This document shows positions 8,803-18,203 of a DNA stretch of 64,000 bases, piece after piece. The DNA is from Pseudomonas pohangensis (GTDB lineage: Bacteria > Pseudomonadota > Gammaproteobacteria > Pseudomonadales > Pseudomonadaceae): assembly GCF_900105995.1 (NCBI RefSeq), contig NZ_LT629785.1, forward strand, positions 1,860,001 through 1,924,000. Direction: 5' to 3'. Under the pieces are notes generated by a model. That model had not been told where the DNA came from. It worked only from the letters and a program-made list of their open reading frames with translations, and did no database searches. Within the stretch, counting starts at the first letter, position 1, and each line of letters opens with the position of its first letter. Both the position numbers and the translations under genes were made by a program.

Positions 8803-10320
8803 TCAGGCACCCTTGATGTATTGATCGCGCAACACACGCTTGAGAATCTTGCCTGACGGGTTGCGCGGAATGGCTTCGACAAACAGCACCTTCTTCGGCA
8901 ACTTGTAGCGTGCGAGTTTTTCCCCACAGAAATCGATGATGCTCTCCGCGCTGACCTTGGTCTGATCGGCCACGACGATGGCGCAGGCAATTTCGCCCCA
9001 CTTCTCGTCTGGCAGGCCGATCACCGCCACTTCGCCGATACCCGGAATACCGATGATCACGCTCTCGACTTCGGCCGGATAGATGTTCTCGCCGCCGGAG
9101 ATGATCATGTCCTTGATACGGTCCTTGATGTACAGGTAGCCCTCGTCATCGATCTCGCCGATATCACCGGTGCGGAACCAGCCATTCTCGAAAGCGTCAC
9201 GGGTAGCATCGGGACGGTTCCAGTATTCCTTGAGCAGGAAATCCGAACGAAGCACCACTTCACCTTCGCCGCGCTCGCTGATCGTGCCCTCGGCATCCCG
9301 TACCGCGAGGTCGGTAAACATGCAGGCACGTCCGGCCGAACCGACCTTGCGCAGGGCATCTTCATTGAGCAGCAAGGTGCCGCCACCACAGGACTCGGTC
9401 AGTGCATAACCCTGCACCACCTGCATGTTCTTGGCCGCGTAAATCTTGATCAGGGCCTCGGGCATCGGCGCGCCGCCGGTGATGAAGTAACGGAAGTTCG
9501 GCGCATCCAGCTCGGCAAACTGCGGCACCTGGCGCATGAAGTTGAGGATCGCCGGTACTGCACCGCCAATCGACACGCGCTCGTCGACAATCAGTGACCA
9601 GACTGTCATCGGATCGAACTGCGGCATGGAAATCAGGGTGATCCCGCGCATGGCACAGAAAATCACCGTGGTCAGTGCCGCCACATGGAACATCGGCAAC
9701 GGCAACAGAACCCGGTCTTCATAACGTACATCGACGGTCAGCGCCCAGGCACTGGCTGCCGTGGTCACCGAATCATGGGTATGCACCACGCCCTTGGGAT
9801 TGCCGGTGGTTCCCGAGGTATACATGATGAACACATTGTCGGAACCGCCACAGACCACTTCCGGCTCTGCAGCATCAGCACTCTTGACCCGCGCAACCAG
9901 GGAAGTCTTGCCGGCCGTGGCCGGAACCCACTCCCTGACGGTACACGGATGGCTGGTACCGGCCTTGACCGCCTCGACGGTTTCGGCAAAGACATCGCCG
10001 TAGAACAGTACCGAACTGCCGCTGTCGGAGAGGATGAATTCCAGTTCGGCTGCTGCCAGGCGCGTATTGAGCGGCACCGCTATCGCACCGATCTTGGCCG
10101 CCGCATAAAACAGGCAGCAGAATTCCATGCTGTTGGGCATCAGCAGCGCCACCCGGTCACCCTTGCACACATCCAGAGTGCGCAACACATCTGCACACTG
10201 GTTGATGCGTTCATTCATTTGCCGATAATTCACGCGGACTCCGCTGGATGGCTCGACATAAGCCTCCAGCTCGGGAGAAACCACAGCCCGCTGTTTGAAC
10301 ATAGCGCCGATATTTTTCAT
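8803..10320 (-). CDS. Long-chain acyl-CoA ligase (AMP-forming)
   Basis: A 505-residue ANL-family enzyme. The P-loop is MYTSGTTGNPKG near residue 168. Later motifs are GWFRTGDIG, KDRIKDMIISGGENIYPAEVE and the C-terminal catalytic lysine motif NPSGKILKR. It activates a carboxylic acid to acyl-CoA via an acyl-AMP. Being placed between wax synthases, it most likely supplies fatty acyl-CoA. It is followed 2 bp later by the hydrolase gene and preceded by a wax synthase 30 bp upstream. Chain-length preference cannot be read from sequence. Confidence 0.9.
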   Translation of the reverse strand: MKNIGAMFKQRAVVSPELEAYVEPSSGVRVNYRQMNERINQCADVLRTLDVCKGDRVALLMPNSMEFCCLFYAAAKIGAIAVPLNTRLAAAELEFILSDSGSSVLFYGDVFAETVEAVKAGTSHPCTVREWVPATAGKTSLVARVKSADAAEPEVVCGGSDNVFIMYTSGTTGNPKGVVHTHDSVTTAASAWALTVDVRYEDRVLLPLPMFHVAALTTVIFCAMRGITLISMPQFDPMTVWSLIVDERVSIGGAVPAILNFMRQVPQFAELDAPNFRYFITGGAPMPEALIKIYAAKNMQVVQGYALTESCGGGTLLLNEDALRKVGSAGRACMFTDLAVRDAEGTISERGEGEVVLRSDFLLKEYWNRPDATRDAFENGWFRTGDIGEIDDEGYLYIKDRIKDMIISGGENIYPAEVESVIIGIPGIGEVAVIGLPDEKWGEIACAIVVADQTKVSAESIIDFCGEKLARYKLPKKVLFVEAIPRNPSGKILKRVLRDQYIKGA

Positions 10321-10350
10321 GAAAAATCTCCGATATTTATAAAGTTGTAG

Positions 10351-11790
10351 TTACGCCTTGGCCTTTGGCGAACGGCGTGGAGAAGCTGGCTTGGACTTGG
10401 GCTTGGGCTTGGTGCCGGCAACCTCGGCTTGCAGATTGCTGAATGCCTGCTGGATCAATGTGGCCAAGCGGTAAGGTTCATGCACCGCCTCGGGTGCCGC
10501 TGCAATGGCCAGACAGATATCCTTGTTGACGCTGGCAAAGGTGACATTCAAGCCGGCGCCGGGCGGCAGGATCGGCAGGCCGTGAAAGGCCACCATGGGC
10601 GCCCCGGCCAGATAAAGCTGCTCGGCAGGCCCCTTCATGTTCGAGATCACCAGATTGGCACTGGGAATCTTGCCGAATACCGGCAGGGTATCGGTCAGCG
10701 CCAGACTGCCGGCCAGCAGCAGGGTGTACACCTGACGGGTCGCCTTCTGCATGCCGCGGCCCTTGTCCTTGGCCGACTGCGTGGCAGCATTGATCTGCTG
10801 CAAGCGCTCGCTGATCGAGGCCCTGGGCTTGCCCATGGCAATCAGTTCGACCGCCACCTGATTGCCTTCCTGATCACCGGACTCTGCACGCAGGGACATC
10901 GGCATGAAAGCCACCAGCGGCTTGCTGACAGAGGCTTTGTGCTCATGCAGGTAGTCGTGCAGGGCCTGATCGATAAAGGTCATGACCACATCGTTGACCG
11001 AAGTCCCGGTGGCTTTGGCCAGTTCCTTGACCTCATCCAGCGGCAATTCGATGTTGGCGTAGGCACGTGCTGCCGACTGGGCGGTGTTGTTGTACAGGCA
11101 CCGTGGCGCGGTAAAGGGCAGCGAGGTCCCTCTGGACTTCAGGTTGAGCGACTGTGCCCCGATACTGACTGCTTCGCTGCCCATGCCGATCAGGTCACCG
11201 GGCAATTTGCTCAGGCGCTGGAACAGGCCCTGGATTTTTTCCATTTGCGAAGGGCTCGGCCGGCGCGCGCGGGGCTTGGGCGCCTTGACGTTGGCCATCC
11301 ACGGGGCGGTGAAGGCTTTGCTGCGCGACGACTCACTGAGACTCTCGCGCATTACCCGCAAACCGCCTTCACCATCAATCAGGGCATGGTGCACCTTGGT
11401 CAGCAACGCCACCCGGTCCCCCTCGATGCCGTCTATCACATAGCATTCCCAGAGCGGGTGGCCACGGTCCAGCAGGCTGGTATTGAGAAAGGAAATGGTC
11501 TCGTAGAACTGCTCCATCGAACCGGGGCTTGGCAGTGAGATCGAGCGCACGTGATAGGTCATGTCCGGCTTGACCGTTTCCCAGGCCGCCAGACCCTGCT
11601 CCAGCCACTTCAGCTTGCGATTGAACGGCGCGACAGGCTGGCTGTTGCGATAAGCCTCGACCATGCGGGGAACAAAGGTTGCCTCCTGCCCGGCCGGCTT
11701 CTTGAACATCATGAAGGCGGTCATGTGCAAACGGCGTGTGGCGTTTTCCATCAGCAGGAAAACCATATCCATCGGGCTAATCTTGGTCAT
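10351..11790 (-). CDS. WS/DGAT acyltransferase
   Basis: A 479-residue wax ester synthase/DGAT. The active-site motif H134-H135-A-L-I-D139-G140 is canonical. Other family blocks are MTKISPMDMVFLLMENATRRLHM at the N-terminus (split here only for reading), NDVVMTFIDQALHDYL and LVISNMKGP. The tail is basic and proline/lysine-rich (about the last 25 residues), unlike the other two paralogues. It overlaps the upstream paralogue by ATGA (11787-11790), so the two are coupled. Confidence 0.9.
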   Translation of the reverse strand: MTKISPMDMVFLLMENATRRLHMTAFMMFKKPAGQEATFVPRMVEAYRNSQPVAPFNRKLKWLEQGLAAWETVKPDMTYHVRSISLPSPGSMEQFYETISFLNTSLLDRGHPLWECYVIDGIEGDRVALLTKVHHALIDGEGGLRVMRESLSESSRSKAFTAPWMANVKAPKPRARRPSPSQMEKIQGLFQRLSKLPGDLIGMGSEAVSIGAQSLNLKSRGTSLPFTAPRCLYNNTAQSAARAYANIELPLDEVKELAKATGTSVNDVVMTFIDQALHDYLHEHKASVSKPLVAFMPMSLRAESGDQEGNQVAVELIAMGKPRASISERLQQINAATQSAKDKGRGMQKATRQVYTLLLAGSLALTDTLPVFGKIPSANLVISNMKGPAEQLYLAGAPMVAFHGLPILPPGAGLNVTFASVNKDICLAIAAAPEAVHEPYRLATLIQQAFSNLQAEVAGTKPKPKSKPASPRRSPKAKA

Positions 11791-13211
11791 TCTGTCACCT
11801 CCGGTGACTGCTCGGTTTTGTCGATCAATGCTTCAAGTACATCAATTTCCTTGACGAAGTAGTTGAACAGAATCCAGCCATCGGCGAGCACGGCACGGTC
11901 GGTCAGAATGCACAGGTTTGCTTTACCGGCATAACTCCACAGCGTCATGTTGAGCGCGGTTCCGTCAAAGATCTGCCCGGTGGAAAACCAGTTTTCGACT
12001 TTCCACTTGTCGAGGAACAGGTCCTCCTTGGGGCCGGGCACATTGGAAAGCGCCAGATTGCCGAAGAAGCCGACACCGCCCTTCTTGCGCTTGATCAGAT
12101 AGGTCAGCAGCCTGATCGCCCAGTTTGGCAGGATGTTGATCAGGGCACTGATGTCGGCACCTGCTTCCTTGACTTCGGCCATGTGCTGCTTCATCTCGAT
12201 ATTCGCTTCACGGGTCGCCATCAGGCGCTGGAGCGGATCGGCAATCTCGCTGTGAAACCAGCAGAAATCCGCAGAAGCAAAATTGCCCAGGCCTTCCATA
12301 CCCTCGGGGCGTACGCCGGCAAATGGCGTACCGGCAATCAGCGGGTGAGCATCGGCGTTGAAATCCATCGACAGCAGCAGGTTGCGTACCGCACCCGCAG
12401 CGCAGGCACCGAACACATCATTGATGGTGACCTTGAAATGCTTGCTGATGCGGATCAGGCGACCCAGCGGCACCGTGTCACAGACGAAGGTACGCCCGGC
12501 ACTCAGCACCACATTGATCGGGGTTTTTTTCATCTGCGAGAAGTCGGGATGCACCGGCTTGCCGGAAAGCTTCTCACGCTGGTCCATGGCGCGCTTTTTC
12601 CGCAGGCCACTGACTACCTTGGGCAGGTTGTTGATAAGGAAGCCCGGCAGGTCACGCAACGAGGTTGCAAAGCGGCGGAACCAGGAAGGATAAGGTTCGG
12701 GATTCCACGCCGGAAAGTTCTCCCGGTGATCTTCCGGCAGGGGTTGGTAAAAGCGTTTCATCAACCAGCCGGCGCCGACACCATCGACATAGGCATGGTG
12801 CACAATCATCACCAGAGCCACCTTGCCGCCTTCCAGACCTTCGATCACCCACTGCGTCCATAGCGGCCGGTCGCGATCGAGCTTGTAGGCATACAGCTGC
12901 GACATGAGTTCGCAGAGTGCCTTGTGGTCACCGGGGGCCGGGCAGGCAATCCGGCGCAAATGGTAGGCCAGGTTGAAATCGGGATCATCGACCCAGTACG
13001 GATGGCCGAGCCCCAACGGCGCGGGGGCAACCTTCCAGCGAAACGGCGGGATCAGATGCAGTCGACTTTCGATATCGCGATAGTACTTGTCGAATGACCA
13101 TCCTTCCGGGTCCGTGCTCGGATCGATGATGGCAATCTTGAAGGTGTGTTGATAAGCACGGGATGTTTCCGTGCTGAGCATAAAGGCATCTGCCCCGCCC
13201 ATTCGTTTCAT
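11787..13211 (-). CDS. WS/DGAT acyltransferase, first gene of operon
   Basis: A 474-residue wax ester synthase/DGAT paralogue with canonical motif H138-H139-A-Y-V-D143-G144. Family blocks include MGGADAFMLSTET near the start, NDVFGACAAGAVRNLL, and LALSNVPGPKEDL. It differs strongly from the other two paralogues, so these are old duplicates or separate subfamilies. It is the first gene of the leftward operon, and the region to its right (13212-13801) must hold the promoter. Confidence 0.9.
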   Translation of the reverse strand: MKRMGGADAFMLSTETSRAYQHTFKIAIIDPSTDPEGWSFDKYYRDIESRLHLIPPFRWKVAPAPLGLGHPYWVDDPDFNLAYHLRRIACPAPGDHKALCELMSQLYAYKLDRDRPLWTQWVIEGLEGGKVALVMIVHHAYVDGVGAGWLMKRFYQPLPEDHRENFPAWNPEPYPSWFRRFATSLRDLPGFLINNLPKVVSGLRKKRAMDQREKLSGKPVHPDFSQMKKTPINVVLSAGRTFVCDTVPLGRLIRISKHFKVTINDVFGACAAGAVRNLLLSMDFNADAHPLIAGTPFAGVRPEGMEGLGNFASADFCWFHSEIADPLQRLMATREANIEMKQHMAEVKEAGADISALINILPNWAIRLLTYLIKRKKGGVGFFGNLALSNVPGPKEDLFLDKWKVENWFSTGQIFDGTALNMTLWSYAGKANLCILTDRAVLADGWILFNYFVKEIDVLEALIDKTEQSPEVTE

Positions 13212-13801
13212 GCTGCACCTCGCTCTGGGTGTTCAATGCATATCCGCTCAACGGGGTTTTGCAATATCCCGCTGCTGATCGACAAGCGACCTCGCCCGGA
13301 AGTAGCGACTGCATCTACTGCCCCCCTCCGCGCAACACAACTAACAGTAGACTCATTCAACCGGTCCGGCATTTATATTCAGGCCAGCTCATCACCCATC
13401 CAAGCACTGCCAGCAGAAAGTGCTTTCCTCATGCCTCAACCGCCTGGCACACCCAGAACAAGCCATTCGCCACGCTGGAATTTCGATAACCAGCACCCTA
13501 AAACCTCTCAGGCAAAGCCAAGCCACAGGCAGCGTTTCAACTTATGCCAAAGCTGTAACCAATTCAAATAATATCCATTTGTAGCGCACAAACTCGCGCC
13601 CATGTGCATTCTTCTCTACGACTTTAGTCTTGCTCTCCTCCATGCATACCCATTTAATTTCAATGAGATAGCCGCATTAATGACTTGTCGGGCATGGTTG
13701 AAATCCTTATATGCAAAAAAGTACTAAGCATAGAACCAAAAAACAGGTAGGCTAACTCTTAACTGAATACCCTGCAGGGTATGGACGAGAGGAGATAGAT
13801 C
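13212..13801. other. Divergent intergenic region
   Basis: 590 bp between the leftward wax synthase operon and the rightward sulfide operon. Its base composition becomes clearly more AT-rich from about 13560 to 13760. A possible promoter for the rightward operon is TTGAAA (13699-13704), 18 bp spacer, TACTAA, which is a weak match. The 16-bp operator at 13767-13782 is the only strong signal. I found no convincing gene; short open frames here have poor starts and no recognisable motifs. Confidence 0.6.
13767..13782. promoter_or_regulatory. CsoR/CstR-type operator palindrome
   Basis: ATACCCTGCAGGGTAT is a perfect 16-bp palindrome lying 19 bp before the persulfide dioxygenase ATG. AT ends around G/C runs are typical of operators bound by CsoR-family repressors, including persulfide-responsive CstR. 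A CsoR-like gene is the last gene of the same operon, so autoregulation through this site is the simplest model. Confidence 0.7.
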
Positions 13802-14665
13802 ATGCGCCCACAGGTTGATGCCTTTTTTGACCCCGCCACCTACACCTACAGCTACGTAGTCAGCGACCCTGACAGCAAACACTGCGCCATTATCGACTCG
13901 GTACTCGATTACGACCCGGCAGCCGGGCGCACGTCCACGGCCAGCGCCGACCGCCTGATAGCCCATGTGCGCGAAAACGGTTTGACCGTCGACTGGTTGC
14001 TGGAAACCCACGTACATGCCGATCACCTGTCCGCCGCGCCCTATCTGAAGCGCGAACTGGGTGGCCAGCTGGCCATCGGTGAAAACATCACCGTGGTGCA
14101 GGACACCTTCGGCAAACTGTTCAATGCCGGCAGCGAATTTGCCACCGACGGACGCCAGTTCGATCGCCTGTTCAAGGATGGCGATACCTTCCGGATCGGC
14201 GGCCTGCAGGCGCGTGCCCTGCACACCCCGGGGCACACCCCGGCCTGCATGACCTACGTGATCGAAGATGCCGGTTTTGTCGGCGACACCCTGTTCATGC
14301 CGGATTACGGCACCGCCCGCTGTGACTTCCCCGGCGGCGACGCACGCGTCCTGTTTGCCTCGATTCGCAAGCTGTTCGCCCTGCCGGATGCCACCCGCCT
14401 GTTCATGTGCCACGACTACAAGGCACCCGGCCGCGACGACTACCGCTACGAAACCACGGTAGCCGAGGAGCGCGCCAGAAATGTACATGTGCATGAAGGC
14501 GTCAGTGAAGATGACTTCGTCGCCATGCGCAGTGCCCGCGATGCCACGCTCGGCATGCCGACCCTGATCCTGCCTTCGGTGCAGCTGAACATGCGTGCCG
14601 GACAGATGCCGCCTGCCGAAGACAATGGCGTGCGCTATCTGAAAATCCCCCTCGACGTACTCTGA
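13802..14665 (+). CDS. Persulfide dioxygenase (MBL fold, ETHE1/PDO family)
   Basis: A 287-residue metallo-beta-lactamase-fold protein. The metal motif is H70-V-H72-A-D74-H75, with later histidines in HTPGHTPAC and FMCHDYK. The DPxTYTYSYVV N-terminus and the LFMPDYGTARCDFPGGD block mark the persulfide dioxygenase family, which oxidises glutathione persulfide to sulfite with a single iron. It opens the operon, with GGAG at 13791-13794 as ribosome site, and is followed 10 bp later by a DUF442-SQR fusion that would make the persulfide. Confidence 0.9.
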   Translation: MRPQVDAFFDPATYTYSYVVSDPDSKHCAIIDSVLDYDPAAGRTSTASADRLIAHVRENGLTVDWLLETHVHADHLSAAPYLKRELGGQLAIGENITVVQDTFGKLFNAGSEFATDGRQFDRLFKDGDTFRIGGLQARALHTPGHTPACMTYVIEDAGFVGDTLFMPDYGTARCDFPGGDARVLFASIRKLFALPDATRLFMCHDYKAPGRDDYRYETTVAEERARNVHVHEGVSEDDFVAMRSARDATLGMPTLILPSVQLNMRAGQMPPAEDNGVRYLKIPLDVL

Positions 14666-14675
14666 GGAACAGTCC

Positions 14676-16424
14676 ATGGACTCGCTCAAGCGCCTGACAC
14701 CGTTCATTGCCGTATCGGCACAGCTGCAACCTGCCGACATGGGCACACTTGCTGCGGCCGGTTTTCGCAGCGTGATCAACAACCGCCCGGATGGTGAAAG
14801 CGAAGGCCAGCCAAGTTCGGCGCAGATCGAAGCTGCCGCCCGTGCCAGCGGTCTGGACTACCACCATCTGCCGGTTGTCTCCGGACAAATCAGTGACGAG
14901 AACATCGAGGACTTCAGCAACCTGCTGAAAAAGGTTCGCGGTCCGTTGCTGGCCTTTTGCCGTACCGGTACCCGCTCCACCTGCCTGTGGGCGCTGAGCG
15001 AGGCACACCACCTGGACCCCGATGCATTGCTTGGCACGGCCAAAGAGGCCGGTTATGACCTCAGCAACTTCCAGGCCCGGCTGCAGCAACGCTGGCAGCA
15101 CGAACCGCAGACGGCCTCGGCTACCGCCACGGCCCTGACGCCGACGCAACGCTACGATGTGCTGATCATCGGCGGCGGCGCTGCCGGCTGTGCAGTCAGC
15201 GCCAGTCTGATGCGCCGTGACCCGCAGCTGCGCATCGCCATCGTCGAGCCCCGCGAACAACACTACTACCAGCCGGGCTGGACGCTGGTCGGCGCGGGCA
15301 TCTTCGATCGCGAACGCACCGAGCGGCCGATGGCGCGCTGCATCCCCCACGGCGTTCAATGGATTCATGCGGCCGCCTCCAGCTTCGAACCCGGGCAACA
15401 GCGCGTGGTGCTGGAAGACGGCAGCCGGGTCGGTTACCGCACACTGGTAGTGTGCCCGGGCCTGAGCCTGAACTGGGATGGCATCGAGGGCCTGAAAGAA
15501 ACCCTCGGCAAGAACGGTGTGACATCCAACTACCAGTTCGAAATGGCTCCCTATACCTGGCAACTGGTACAGAACCTGCGCGGCGGACGGGCCATCTTTA
15601 CCCAGCCACCGATGCCGATCAAATGCGCCGGCGCGCCGCAGAAAGCCATGTACCTGTCCTGCGACTGGTGGCAGAAACAAGGCGTACTGCACAACATCAA
15701 GGTCGATTTCTGCTCGTCCGGTGCCGTGCTGTTTGGCGTGCCGACCTTCGTTCCGCCGCTGATGAAATACGTCGAGCGCTATGGCGCACAGCTGAATTTC
15801 AACAGCACCCTGATCAAGGTCGATGGCCCGGCGCACAAGGCCTGGTTCAAACAGGTGGATGGCGAAGGCAACAGCCAGATCGTTGAGAAAGAGTTCGACT
15901 TCCTGCACGTGGTGCCACCGCAACACTCGCCGGAATTCATCCGCAACAGCCCGCTGGCCAATGCCGATGGCTGGGTCGATGCTGACCATGAAACCCTGCG
16001 TCACCCGCGCTTCGGCAATATTTTCAGCCTCGGCGATGTCTGCGCCGCGCCCAATGCCAAGACCGCTGCTGCGGTGCGCAAACAGGCACCGGTGGTGGCC
16101 GAGAACGTCCTTTCGGTGCTCGCCGGGCGTGGCCCGCGGGCGCTCTACGATGGCTATGGTTCCTGCCCGCTGACAGTCGAGCGCGGCAAGGTGGTGCTGG
16201 CCGAGTTCGGTTACGGCGGCAAGCTGCTGCCAACCTTCCCGCTCGACCCCGCGATTCCGCGGCGCATGGCCTGGGCGCTGAAAGTGAATCTGATGCCGGG
16301 CATCTACTTCGACATGATGCTGCGCGGACGAGAATGGCTGGCCTTGCCCAAGCGCCTGAGCCATGAACCGCTGGCGGTCGATGCGCCGGCTGCCTGCGAC
16401 TTCGACAAAGCACCGGATAAATGA
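14676..16424 (+). CDS. DUF442 phosphatase/rhodanese-like domain fused to sulfide:quinone oxidoreductase
   Basis: A 582-residue two-domain protein. Residues 1-140 form a DUF442 (Blh-like) domain with a cysteine loop C95-R-T-G-T-R-S, which resembles both a phosphatase P-loop and a rhodanese loop. Residues about 158-582 form a flavoprotein with FAD motif GGGAAG (166-171) and SQR features: the cysteine in KCAGAP, GDVCAAPNAKTAAAV, and a C-terminal amphipathic membrane-binding part. SQR oxidises sulfide to a persulfide and passes electrons to quinone. The fused domain may receive or transfer the sulfane sulfur. Its stop overlaps the next start (ATGA). Confidence 0.9.
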   Translation: MDSLKRLTPFIAVSAQLQPADMGTLAAAGFRSVINNRPDGESEGQPSSAQIEAAARASGLDYHHLPVVSGQISDENIEDFSNLLKKVRGPLLAFCRTGTRSTCLWALSEAHHLDPDALLGTAKEAGYDLSNFQARLQQRWQHEPQTASATATALTPTQRYDVLIIGGGAAGCAVSASLMRRDPQLRIAIVEPREQHYYQPGWTLVGAGIFDRERTERPMARCIPHGVQWIHAAASSFEPGQQRVVLEDGSRVGYRTLVVCPGLSLNWDGIEGLKETLGKNGVTSNYQFEMAPYTWQLVQNLRGGRAIFTQPPMPIKCAGAPQKAMYLSCDWWQKQGVLHNIKVDFCSSGAVLFGVPTFVPPLMKYVERYGAQLNFNSTLIKVDGPAHKAWFKQVDGEGNSQIVEKEFDFLHVVPPQHSPEFIRNSPLANADGWVDADHETLRHPRFGNIFSLGDVCAAPNAKTAAAVRKQAPVVAENVLSVLAGRGPRALYDGYGSCPLTVERGKVVLAEFGYGGKLLPTFPLDPAIPRRMAWALKVNLMPGIYFDMMLRGREWLALPKRLSHEPLAVDAPAACDFDKAPDK

Positions 16425-18160
16425 GCCTGCGCCACTGGCTGCCCTGCCTGGAGTGGGGGCGGCAGTACGACCGGCATGCAGCAGCCCAGGATGGTCTGGC
16501 GGCACTGATCGTCACCATGATGCTGATCCCGCAGAGTCTGGCCTACGCCATGCTCGCCGGTCTGCCGCCGGTGACCGGACTCTACGCCAGTATCCTGCCC
16601 CTGCTGGCCTATGCGCTGTTCGGCTCCAGCCGCACACTGGCCGTCGGCCCGGTTGCCGTAGTGTCACTGATGACCGCAGCCGCCTTGCAGTCGGTGGCGC
16701 CCGCCGGTAGCCCGGAATACGTGGGGGCAGCCATGCTGCTGGCCTTGCTGTCCGGATTGATCCTTGCCGCCATGGCCATGTTGCGGCTGGGGTTTGTCGC
16801 CAACTTCCTCAGCCATCCGGTGATCTCCGGCTTTATCAGCGCCTCGGGGATTCTTATCGCCTTCAGCCAGCTCAAGCACATTCTGGGCATCCCGGCTGCG
16901 GGCGAAACCATGCTGCAACTGGTGCCGGCGGTGCTGGGCCACCTGCAGGCAGTCAACTGGCCGACCCTGATCATCGGCGTCTCCAGTCTGGCGTTTCTCT
17001 GGTGGACGCGCAGCGGCCTCAAACCCTTGCTGACCCGTCTCGGTCTGGGTGCAACCCTGGCCGGCAACCTGACCAAGGCCGGGCCGGTGCTGGCGATCAT
17101 CCTCTCGATACTGGCGGTCAAGGGACTGCATCTCGAGCAAGCGGGGGTACGCGTGGTCGGCGCGATACCCCAGGGCTTGCCGGGGCTGATGCTGCCTACC
17201 ATGGACCTGCAGCTGACCCTGCAGCTACTGCCGGCGGCGTTGTTGATCAGCCTGGTGGGCTTCGTCGAGTCGATCTCGGTCGGCCAGACACTGGCAGCCA
17301 AGCGCCGTCAGCGCATCCAGCCGGATAGTGAGTTGCTTGGCCTGGGCACAGCGAATATCGCTGCGGCTCTGAGCGGTGGCTTCCCGGTGACCGGCGGCTT
17401 TTCGCGCTCGGTGGTCAACTATGATGCCGGCGCGCAGACACCGCTGGCCGGTGTGCTTACCGCCGCCGGTATCGCCATCAGCGTATTGCTGCTGACCCCG
17501 CTGCTGCACGACCTGCCGCAGGCGGTGCTGGCCGCCACCATCATCGTGGCCGTGCTCAGCCTGGTCGACCTCGGCGCACTGAAACACACCTGGCGCTATT
17601 CACGGCAGGATGGCATTGCGCAACTGGCGACCATTGCCGGCGTATTGCTGATTGGTGTTGAAACCGGTGTCATGCTCGGTGTCGGCCTGTCGCTACTGCT
17701 GTTTCTCTGGCGCACCAGCCGGCCGCACATGGCCGTCGTAGGGCAATTGCCGGGCAGCGAACACTTTCGCAACATCGACCGCTTCGATGTGGTGGAGAGT
17801 CCCGAGGTGCTGTCCTTGCGTGTCGATGAAAGCCTGTACTTCCCCAACGCGCGCTTTCTCGAGGAACGCATCAGCGAGCTGATTGCCAACCGTCCGCAGA
17901 TTCGCCATCTGGTGCTGATGTGCCCCGGCGTCAATCTGATCGATGCCAGCGCCCTGGAGAGTCTGGAAAGCATTGTCGAACGGCTGCATACCGCCGGCGT
18001 GCAACTGCACCTGTCGGAAGTCAAGGGGCCGGTGATGGACCAGCTCAAGCGCTCGGATTTCCTGCAACATTTCGGCGGCAAGGTATTTGTCAGCCAGTTT
18101 GAAGCGCTGCGCAATCTGGCCCCCGAGGTAACCCGCCGCACCCTGCAACGACAGGCCTGA
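16421..18160 (+). CDS. SulP family anion transporter with STAS domain
   Basis: A 579-residue transporter. The N-terminal three quarters are hydrophobic with about 11-12 membrane segments, and include the SulP signature region (MMLIPQSLAYAMLAGLPPV; GLYASILPLL). A C-terminal STAS domain lies at about 455-560. SulP proteins move sulfate, bicarbonate or related anions. Coupled by ATGA overlap to the SQR gene, it most plausibly exports or imports a sulfur oxyanion made by the operon. Direction and ion cannot be read from the sequence. Confidence 0.9.
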   Translation: MSLRHWLPCLEWGRQYDRHAAAQDGLAALIVTMMLIPQSLAYAMLAGLPPVTGLYASILPLLAYALFGSSRTLAVGPVAVVSLMTAAALQSVAPAGSPEYVGAAMLLALLSGLILAAMAMLRLGFVANFLSHPVISGFISASGILIAFSQLKHILGIPAAGETMLQLVPAVLGHLQAVNWPTLIIGVSSLAFLWWTRSGLKPLLTRLGLGATLAGNLTKAGPVLAIILSILAVKGLHLEQAGVRVVGAIPQGLPGLMLPTMDLQLTLQLLPAALLISLVGFVESISVGQTLAAKRRQRIQPDSELLGLGTANIAAALSGGFPVTGGFSRSVVNYDAGAQTPLAGVLTAAGIAISVLLLTPLLHDLPQAVLAATIIVAVLSLVDLGALKHTWRYSRQDGIAQLATIAGVLLIGVETGVMLGVGLSLLLFLWRTSRPHMAVVGQLPGSEHFRNIDRFDVVESPEVLSLRVDESLYFPNARFLEERISELIANRPQIRHLVLMCPGVNLIDASALESLESIVERLHTAGVQLHLSEVKGPVMDQLKRSDFLQHFGGKVFVSQFEALRNLAPEVTRRTLQRQA

Positions 18161-18203
18161 GCCAGCACCATTTCCCATCTGTCATTTCATCAGGAGACTA
18201 CCC

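Noticed and set aside
13212..13570. Small plus-strand genes between the wax and sulfide operons
   Set aside because: Frames are short, without ribosome sites, and the translations lack hydrophobic or conserved segments.
14502..16505. A 667-codon minus-strand frame opposite the DUF442-SQR gene
   Set aside because: Shadow of the real gene; low-complexity translation and no start signal.
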